Part shown: positions 56,158 to 64,000 of the stretch, one piece after another
How positions within the stretch are numbered: the first letter of the stretch is position 1
Layout: each line of letters opens with the position of its first letter
Origin: Salticus scenicus
Lineage: Eukaryota > Arthropoda > Arachnida > Araneae > Salticidae
DNA: 64,000 bases
NCBI GenBank assembly: GCA_963930645.1
Contig: OZ005661.1
Location: forward strand, 238,505,861 to 238,569,860
Direction: 5' to 3'
Notes under the pieces: generated by a model
What the model saw: the letters and a program-made list of their open reading frames with translations, nothing else
Told to the model about the DNA's origin: nothing
The model's database searches: none
Made by a program: the position numbers and the translations under genes

Positions 56158-57050
56158 TTTTTACTTTCTTCTCTCTCTATATGTATATATAAGAAAAGAG
56201 TATAATACCTTATTTTTATATACAGACAGAGAATTCGTGAAAATTTCGACATCCATTTTTCTATGGATTTACACTTTTTGAAATGTCTTGAACACGATTT
56301 GACAATTTTTAGAAAATATCTGTCTGTCTGTTCGTGTGTATGTTAGCATGTATATCATAAATTTTGCGGACGCTCTGTTTCGCGAACCAATGAGCGAAAT
56401 TTAAACAAGCTTGGTATTTAGTCGAATCTTGACCTAAAATAGGATTGATCAAATTTTGCGATCAATCGCCCAACAGGTGGCGCTGTCATCCATTTTCTTT
56501 TCCTACATTTTTAATATGGCAATATAGGACAAAATTTTGAATAAATGTATATAATGAGAGTTATTTTTTAACCAGTGATTGTTAAATTAATATGAATTAT
56601 TGATAATAGGAATAGTAAAGTTGGAAAAAATGGGATTTCTATGGGAGCATCGCTCTCCCCCTGGGGGGAGGGGTGTATGTAAATTTTCAAAATAGGTATA
56701 TTTCGAAAGAACTCGTCAATATCTTTAAAAGGAATGGTTGAACCATAGATTTGTAATAATTTTAAACAAAATTATCTTTTTCTTTTTTTCTTTTTTTTTT
56801 TTTTCATTAAAACAGAAAAAAATAAATAAATAAAAATACTTTTTTTGAGATATTTTCTGAATTACATAAAATTAAAATTTCCTTGAACATTTAGTATTAT
56901 GATGAAAATCGTGATGAAAATCGTTTGCATTTATCATGAAAAATAATTTTAATGAGTAATAATTTTAATAAATAATTTGTACTGCATGAATTTGTGTAGG
57001 AAAATATAGAAGAAAGTCTTATGGTTGCTACAACATACTAGTTTCTTAAT
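56158..57050 (+). repeat. Repeat family R3, forward copy
   Basis: TTACTTTCTTCTCTCTCTAT ... ATAAGAAAAGAGT at the start, and TATAGAAGAAAGTCTTATGG then TTGCTACAACATACTAG at the end. The interior includes CAACAGGTGGCGCTGTCATC, ATAGGACAAAATTT, GGGAGCATCGCTC and GGTTGAACCATAGATTTG. Non-coding. Confidence 0.7.
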
Positions 57051-58228
57051 GAATTAAAATTAGTGTTTTATACTATTTGGATACAACATTTTATCAACAA
57101 GCAAAATGAGCTATTCTAAATGAATAAATAAATAAAACTCCGGCTTCAGGTATCAATTTTTCTCTTTTTTTATAACTCTTCGAGACATTTTACAATTTGT
57201 TTCAAATTTTCAATTCATTTGGTTCTTCCTGTGACTCCCACCCCCTCCACCTCCTTTCCCAGATAACATATCCATCAGTATTACAGTTGGACAACAGCCA
57301 ACTTAAATTTAAAACAGATAGTATATGACCACGTGAGAGATAAAGACACCTACTTAAAAATCCGCTAAAGGTTACACTTTTCTAAATCATAGAATACAAA
57401 TTAGAGAAATGTGCGGGAACTTTCACACAATTAATTTGAAAACATGCATGGAAACTGGAGTGAAATTAATTATGAAATGGTCACTTCTGAGTTCAAATTA
57501 AAAATCCCTTTATTACATTATTTAATATTCAGGTGAAAAAAGTAGTGGATTAAGAAGAAAATAGAATAATAAATGAAAAATAAAGTATTGTAAAAAATTT
57601 CTACTGTTGGTTTTTCATGAATTTACATATTTTAAAAAATTCAGAACACAATTTGATTGTTTTTAGAAAATGTCTGAGTCTGTGTGACAAAAATTTTGTG
57701 TTAGCCCAAGGTGAAGAACTAATGTAGAGAATTTCATGAAGGTATATATTTAATTGCACATTAACATAAAATTGTGCCTATCACATTTCGGTGAAAATCG
57801 TGTAACAGGTGGTGGTGCTATGCTGTGATTTCTTGCCTTCATTTGATGGTTATATCTCAATTTCTACGAAGTATAATCGTACAAAATTTGATGTATAAGA
57901 GAGTCATTATAAAGCGCTGTGCTCAGTAAATTTGGGTGCATATTGATACATAAAGGCGCTTCTATCGTGCTATACCTCCTATTTACAGGAAAATTTTCTC
58001 TTTCTTTCTCTCTCTCTTTTTAATTGATCTAAACTGCATATGTAAAATTTGGATTTTGAGAAATTAGCATTAAGTATTTGCTTATATTTACAGGTAAGTG
58101 ATGCTGTTATATATATATATATATATATATATAAAGAAAAAAAAAAAAAAAAAAAAAAATTTGTGAAGACCACTAAAAAACCTCGTAACAATATGAGGAT
58201 GAAATATTACGTCTACCAGAGAGTTCTG

Positions 58229-58261
<33 letters not shown>

Positions 58262-58777
58262 TTATTTATTTATTTATTTATTTTAATTAAAAAAAATGAT
58301 ACAGAAAATTTCTTTTTAACATAATATTTATATGATACTTGGGATTGAGTACAATTGTCTGCTCTAGGACTCTAGGCTTGAGTAACTGTTCTCTCATTGC
58401 AGGTTGCAGGGCATTTTCCAAGGTTATTTCCTCAACTGAGAGCTTCAGGAAAGAAGAATTTTTAAGGAATTATACCTCGTATTTACGTGAGTTTTGGAGA
58501 AAATCTCAGAAAAATCTGAATGTCTAGGACTATTTTTTTCCCTTACTTGCATGTTGGGACCCTTGTGCAATCAATCGGATATCGAATATCTGTATCATAC
58601 CGAAACTTGCTTGATCGTGAACACGAACCTTTAAAAAATGTACCCTACGGAGGGCACTCTACCCGAGCCTTGTGTAGAGCCATCGTGTTGCTGTAGTCAA
58701 TCGGTCTTAATCTAAAACACCAACATCAATGTTGAACGGCTAGGCCAACAGGCATGGGCCGATAATACTGGTAGACA
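57051..58777. repeat. Spacer with R3-like fragment and microsatellites
   Basis: 57580-57960 resembles R3 (GAAAATGTCTGAGTCTGTGT, CAGGTGGTGGTGCTATGCTG). (AT)n at 58108-58131, A run 58138-58159, T run 58230-58255. No gene. Confidence 0.4.
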
Positions 58778-58817
58778 TTTTGTTCTCAAAATTAGTCTAC
58801 GAATTTTGAGAACAAAA
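58778..58817. repeat. 16-bp perfect hairpin
   Basis: TTTTGTTCTCAAAATT (58778-58793), 8-base loop, AATTTTGAGAACAAAA (58802-58817). Confidence 0.8.
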
Positions 58818-59364
58818 CTTTTCGAATATACAAATATTACAAACTGCGAATATTACAAATATTATTAACTACGAATATTACAATTAATTAATTAATTAAT
58901 TAATATAATAATAATAAACTAAGTGTAATAGCCATACGACTTCCATCAACCATTATTACAAATATTATGTATTCTTTTAGGAAATGCTGTGGTTGGAAGA
59001 CAAGAGAAGATATAAAATGGATTTAACAAATCAGACACTTAATAATTTTCGTATAAGAGCAAACTGATACATGCGCTGTAAAGACATGTAAAACAGAGTT
59101 TACATAGAAAAAAAAATAGTCAGTAGAGCAGTTGTTTTGAAACGCATTTCCGAGATCTAAAATTGACAACTACCTAATCAGACCGTTCGTGATTTCTCAT
59201 GTAGCAATCAAGTAATATTTGCCAAAGTACATCTAAAAAAGAGTTTATGTAGCAAATTTGAAGAAAATCGTTAGAAACACTTTCGTAACACCAATTTTCT
59301 GCCTCACTTTCAATTTTCACCAAAACGTAGCAAACTCATCTGTTAATCAGAAATAAACAATTAC

Positions 59365-59959
59365 ATACTATTACGAATTTGTAAATAATAGTAGTTATTT
59401 TTATATAATTTCATTCAAAGAGGCTTAGTCAGATATAAAAGGTTACTTTTTTGCATGTTTAGCTTGTTTTCGTATAAAAATAGCTCGTTTTCCTTTAAAA
59501 ACCCGTTAAAAAGCTTCAACAAAGCGGGTAATGGCCTTGGCACCAAATTTGGCAACTTTGCGATTTTTTGGCGACCTTGGCGAAAAAATCCTTATTATCG
59601 ATATCGTGAATATCTAACTTGATTTCTTGAGAAGTTACGAAAGAATTCTGGGTTTATAGAATGGTATAAAAGGAAACCCAATGCGGCCAAGTAGGTTTTT
59701 CACCAACCGGCTTACTGATGGTGCTCCTAACTGAGCCTCTGTGATTATAGTCAATTGCTGTGTGTTAATGTTTTGCTACAGTTTATGCTGTGAATTTGAT
59801 TTGTCAGTTGTTATTTGAGCTGTAATTTCTGGTGAAACTGAAGTGATACTTAGTTTACGGACCTGTAACCTAGAATTTTCTGTAAATAAACTTTAAAGCC
59901 TCTGTAAGATTCGCCTTTCATTCCGAGACAATTCACGAGCCCCGAGTACGCAACAATAC
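59365..59959 (+). mobile_element. Solo LTR, copy 2
   Basis: The 587-bp unit at 59369-59955 ends CACGAGCCCCGAGTACGCAACA and is flanked by ATAC (59365-59368 and 59956-59959). The first dinucleotide is TA instead of TG. It keeps the landmarks of 22180-22739 (AAGAGGCTTAGT, GGCGACCTTGG.GA.AAAATCC, a GGTATAAAAGG TATA box near 59663, TCTGTAAATAAA near 59879), but is visibly diverged. Confidence 0.78.
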
Positions 59960-60337
59960 GAAAGGATATCTAAAAAGAAGTTAATATGGCGAATTTGAAG
60001 AGAATTCGTAAAGCCGTTTTCAAAGGAACGCACTTGCGAGATCTGAAATTGATCTACTAATACAGGACGCCTGTCAACTTTCCTGAACTAATCAACTAAT
60101 ATAATGGAAAGGACATTTAAAAGGGTGATTATATATCAATTTTAAAGAAAATCGTTGGAGCCGTTTTTGAGATAAGGACTTACGGTACGGTCCCACTTCT
60201 TGTGTTCCAATTCACACCAAAAATTGGAACAATCATCTGTACGCTATACCTGTCTCAATTCAGTTTCATCGTTCTATCTTTATAAGTTTCAGAGATATGA
60301 TAGTCAGAAGATCCCCCCCACACACACACACATTAAC

Positions 60338-60811
60338 ATAGACCTCATATATATAGACTACGCCACCAATAGGACTCCCCATTATAGTGAATGTCTTCAA
60401 CATGAGGGTGTAATCTGAAACCTCCATCCTTTGCGGTCAGCGCCGTATGTCACGTGACAGAGAGTTGAGGGAGATTCTTCCATAAGAAAGCACTTATTTT
60501 TGTAAGAATTCAAATAAAAATTCCTCCCTTTCAGAATGGTTTCTCACAAAAGAAACTTTTTTATAATTAAACTATGACATTTTAGCTTTCCAACGATGCG
60601 TAAATCTAAAGGCTTAAATAAAAAATGTGTGTACAATACAGAAATTAAAAAACTCAAAACTACTTTCTTTCCTACGGAAAAATCACATAATATTCATTCT
60701 CGTCTCTCTCTCTCTCCAGGTCTGCATCACGTGATAATTTCGCTGGCGAAGCTACTTCATGTCGCAGACAGATAATGAGGAGGATGAGTGGTCTATCTAT
60801 ATAAGGTCTAT
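60338..60811. mobile_element. 474-bp element with ATAGACCT inverted ends
   Basis: ATAGACCTCATATATATAGA at the left and TCTATCTATATAAGGTCTAT at the right are imperfect inverted ends. The sequence between them is absent from the other R4 copy. No clear target duplication and no ORF. Confidence 0.5.
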
Positions 60812-60936
60812 GCACATACACATAGTCACACATACATACTGACCAATTGCTTAAAGCACATTTTTGGTCTGAGGAGACCTTTAAACCTATAAATCAGGTG
60901 TAGACTCGTCATTGAATTTTTCGGCACTGAATACAA

Positions 60937-61133
60937 TACAGTCGGTAAAAAAAGTATCATGTAAAAAAAGTACACTTCATACGGTTTTGTTAAATAAATC
61001 CTTGTCGAATCCCGTTCTTAGTCAGTGTAAGAGCATGATTCGATAAGGATTTATTTAACAAAACCGTATGAAGTGTACTTTTTTTTACATAAGAATTTCT
61101 GCTAGTGTTCGGACACTTTTGTTACCGACTGTA
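60937..61133. mobile_element. TA-flanked foldback MITE (193 bp)
   Basis: The element at 60939-61131 has ends CAGTCGGTAAAAAAAGT / ACTTTTGTTACCGACTG with TA on each side. Near-perfect inner arms of about 48 bp contain AAGTACACTTCATACGGTTT and its complement. It sits in the R4 hairpin, where the reference copy reads CAATACTTCC uninterrupted. Confidence 0.85.
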
Positions 61134-61163
61134 CTTCCATTATTTGCGATAGTTGGGTAATAA

Positions 61164-61566
61164 AAGTAATAATAATAACAGTTATAATAATAATAATAAT
61201 AATAATAAACCAAAGTGTGAAAGAAGGTAGAAGGGAAGCACGAAAATATAGAACTAAAATAATGTATTATAATTTTTATTTATTTATCTATTTTAACGGT
61301 CTAAACAGTTTTGCTTCCAATTGCCACTTCTAAGCCTTTGCTATTTTACAACTGCCTTTGCTAAGAGAATCTTACTTTGAAAAATTGAAAGCTTGAAAAA
61401 TGCATCAAAGTTTTTACGCTAAAATTAAGAGAGATTTTAAACTGGATTTCAGCCAACACAGATGTTTATTTATTTTATTAAACCAACACAACGGCTAGAT
61501 TTACGTTTCCTTAAGCATCGTCAGCTCAAAATTTTGGCTCGGTTCGAAATTAAACAATCAAAAAAA

Positions 61567-61597
<31 letters not shown>

Positions 61598-62840
61598 AAA
61601 ATGAAGAGGAGGGAGTGTTTACCAAATGGTGCAATCAACCTTTTCAAGTTCATTAAGTTTAAGGACAATTTTTTTTTCCTTTTTTCCCTTCTTAATTCTA
61701 ATAAAGGATTTCAGAGCTTTTAAAACTTTAAACGTTTTAAGGAGACGATGGATGCTATGAAGTTTTGTTGTAAACTTAACCGTCTTAAAATTATGAAGCT
61801 TTGCAAAGATATGCATTTTAAAGAAATAATGCAACTTCAATATTAGGTATATTACAAAATTTTAAAAACTATTTACGTTTAAGAAAAAAATTTAAAAATT
61901 AAAAATTTTCCTAATTTTTCCAAATTCTCCACAATATTTAATCTTTTTATTTTTATTTCATGTTATTATTATTATCTAAATATATATTCTAATATCTAAT
62001 CACAGTTGTGTGTAAGTCTTCTTATCGATTCGTTGACAAGTTAATTTTTTAATTTCCGGCTATAAGAAACTGGTTTTGTAAGCTTGAAGTCTATGTCTGT
62101 CTATTACATTGTAGCTTCCAAACAATTTAATAATTTATTTATTATTTATTTATTTATTTATTTTTTAGACTATGACTATTAGTTTCAATCTGGATAAAAA
62201 CGTCGTCACCAGTTTTTGTAGGCCAGTTTTGTGTAACACCAAAATAAATTAGACGTATCAGTTCTATCGTTACAAATTCGGTACCAAATGAAAGGACGAT
62301 TTTTCTGAATCCAGGGGTGCAAACAGTTTTACGACACGGCAATTAGATTTTTTTAATTAACTAAAGTATGAAAATTAGGTGTCAACACTTCATTTTAATT
62401 TATTTCAGTCATTTTGAAAAGTACGTGGCCCAGTTTTATGGTAAAAAAAAAATGAGATAAAAAATAAATTTAAATAAAAATTTTACAGATTGAAATGAAT
62501 AGTCCTCCGTACTAATAAACAAAATTCTGTCTTTGACACAATTTTTACTTAAAAAAAAAAAAAAAAAACTAATTAAAGTGTGTTTTTCAGGCCACTTAGT
62601 ACTGTCATTTTAAAATTTCCGAGTCAACAATTTTATAATATTTAAATGATATTGAATTATAAATCACGTGATTCATTGGATAAGAACATAAAAATGCTTT
62701 GTAAACAGAATTTAATTTAATACGGCAGGACTTTTTAATTTATTCATCCATATAAAGGCATGTAGTCACTGCATTTCATTCTATATCATCGCATACTATA
62801 GTCATTACTTAAAATTGCTTTGGTATAGCTTTAAACTTAA
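61164..62840. other. AT-rich stretch without a gene
   Basis: (AAT)n at 61184-61208, (AAAT)n at 61566-61600, several TTTA arrays. The short reverse frames at 61619-61840 and 62154-62342 have no domain. Confidence 0.35.
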
Positions 62841-63033
62841 GATATAATCAGGCCCTGACTAATGGCAGGGCATACGGGGCAAATGCCCTGGGCCCCCCTT
62901 CTGGAAGGAGCCCCCCTACAGGCGTATGCAGAAATTCTGCAACCTAAAGAGCTCTTATGCCACTGCAAGGGGGCTCCCCAGAATAGGCTTGCCCCGGGGC
63001 TCCAGGTAGTCTAAGTCGGGCCCTGGATATAAT
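62841..63033. mobile_element. hAT-type MITE (177 bp)
   Basis: The GC-rich element at 62849-63025 begins CAGGCCCTGACTAA and ends AAGTCGGGCCCTG, flanked by the exact 8-bp duplication GATATAAT (62841-62848 and 63026-63033). The interior is partly self-complementary (GGGGCAAATGCCC, GGGGCTCC). The ends match those of the 40263-43769 element. Confidence 0.88.
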
Positions 63034-63814
63034 AGGTATAGCTTTAACTTTGGTATAGCTTTAACTTAAGCGGCTTTTAAATTTTTATTGTCATTTCCGC
63101 GATGCATTAAACTGGCTATCGCAATTGCGTAAGCGTAAGACCTTGGCGAGAAACGCACGAGCTAATTCGATGCCAAATTTCAAATTTCACAAAAGGGTTC
63201 TGAACTGAAGCTGTTCTATTACTTTAGCCCGATTTTCCCCAATTTTATTTGAATTATTTAAAGAAAAGTTTGCATGTTTCATTTTTTAATTTTTATTTAT
63301 TTATTTTTATATTATTTATTTATTTATATTTATTTCACTTAAAAGGGAATATATTTACTTATTTATTTATTTATTTTTGGCATCAATTTGTTTTTTCTTT
63401 TAAATAATTTTAAAATTGAAATGGGGTTTTTACTTAATATTTTTTTAATCAATTATCCGATTAAACTAAAAAATACAACGTTAGCTAGACTTTGTCCTTG
63501 TTAATAAATGTATCAATTTTTAATAAAATCTTATAGTCCGAAGAGATACAATGACAAACTTTTAATTTTATATATTTTAAGTAAAAGTAAAAAAGTTTGT
63601 ACGTTCATTCAAGATGTAATACAATAAATGGCAACAACGCAAAATCACTGTGTGAAAGAAATACTCCCCACGTACTATAAATAAATAAATAAAATAAAAT
63701 AAAATAAAATGGAAAATTTACACTGATTTTGGCAAAAGTTAAATGATTATAAATAGTAATGAAAAGTTTACAATTAAGAAATCTCTAAAATCGGTTAAAA
63801 ATGAGAAATTTTAT

Positions 63815-63846
<32 letters not shown>

Positions 63847-64000
63847 CCCCGAGTATTTAAAAGTTATAATAATAATAATTATTATTATATGTATATATAA
63901 TAATAATCATATATATATTTATTTATTTAAAGACCACTTTGCTTTGATAGCTCAAAATTTGCGACTTGTCAATTTTTCAATTTCGACTCATGTTAGATTA
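63034..64000. other. AT-rich stretch without a gene
   Basis: GGTATAGCTTTAAC occurs three times around the hAT MITE (62821, 63038, 63053). TTTA arrays, a T run of about 29 at 63818-63846 and a near-palindromic TAATAATAATTATTATTA at about 63868-63886. Nothing coding. Confidence 0.4.

Larger units (their letters stand above)
58918..61163 (-). repeat. Repeat family R4, long reverse copy with insertions
   Basis: In reverse it has the R4 3' end (GGAAGTCGTATGGCTATTAC near 58922-58945) and the R4 5' hairpin near 61133-61163. Interior modules at 60070-60300 match 11440-11700 in reverse (GTCAACTTTCCTGAACTAAT, AAAATCGTTGGAGCCGTTTT). It is enlarged by an internal duplication, a solo LTR (59365-59959), a 474-bp element (60338-60811) and a small MITE (60937-61133). 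Confidence 0.65.

Overview
The window looks like non-coding, transposon-rich DNA from an animal nuclear genome. I read it as an arthropod and, less surely, a chelicerate such as a spider. The reasons are high AT content (about two thirds by eye), many long A/T homopolymers and AT microsatellites, no operons or dense ORFs, and a mix of Copia LTR retrotransposons, Tc1/mariner, pogo/Tigger-like and hAT-type DNA transposons, a Helitron fragment and a tRNA-derived SINE. No convincing host exon, tRNA, rRNA or CRISPR array was found. The species cannot be fixed from the sequence alone.

Layout. 1-6.06 kb: a TTAA-flanked foldback MITE, a 1.15-kb TA-flanked MITE, a decayed Tc1-family transposase and GC-rich tandem repeats. 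6.06-10.62 kb: a Copia element on the minus strand with intact LTRs and target duplication but a broken, truncated polyprotein; its 5' LTR carries a later DNA-transposon insertion. The whole sits inside an older dispersed repeat, called here family R2. 11.25-14.05 kb: a repeat of a second family (R4) and two hAT-type MITEs 13 bp apart. 16.63-22.91 kb: a pogo/Tigger-like element holding a young, apparently complete Copia element (one 1298-codon ORF, LTRs differing at one base of 590) and a solo LTR. 23.1-29.1 kb: TA-flanked MITEs, a palindrome inside a palindrome, a retroelement remnant and tandem repeats. 29.6-36 kb: R2/R3 repeats, a full SINE, a minisatellite and a fragment of a Helitron Rep-like protein. 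37-44 kb: a TTAA MITE, tandem repeats of about 142 bp, and a 3.5-kb hAT-type element with an exact 8-bp duplication that itself contains two other elements. 44-64 kb: R2, R3 and R4 copies, foldback MITEs, a second solo LTR, a truncated SINE and a small hAT-type MITE.

The genes do not form a pathway. The one probably functional coding unit is the Copia polyprotein at 17521-21417 (capsid, protease, integrase, reverse transcriptase, RNase H). The rest is an insertion record: in several places the host repeat, the inserted element and the duplicated target can be read directly, sometimes with an uninterrupted copy elsewhere in the window as control. The most unusual pattern is a set of three related dispersed repeat families (R2, R3, R4). 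Each has a hairpin at one end whose arm sequence recurs at the other end. The arm differs between families but matches within each family, next to a shared terminal core (AGTCGTGTG...ACACACCAGA type).
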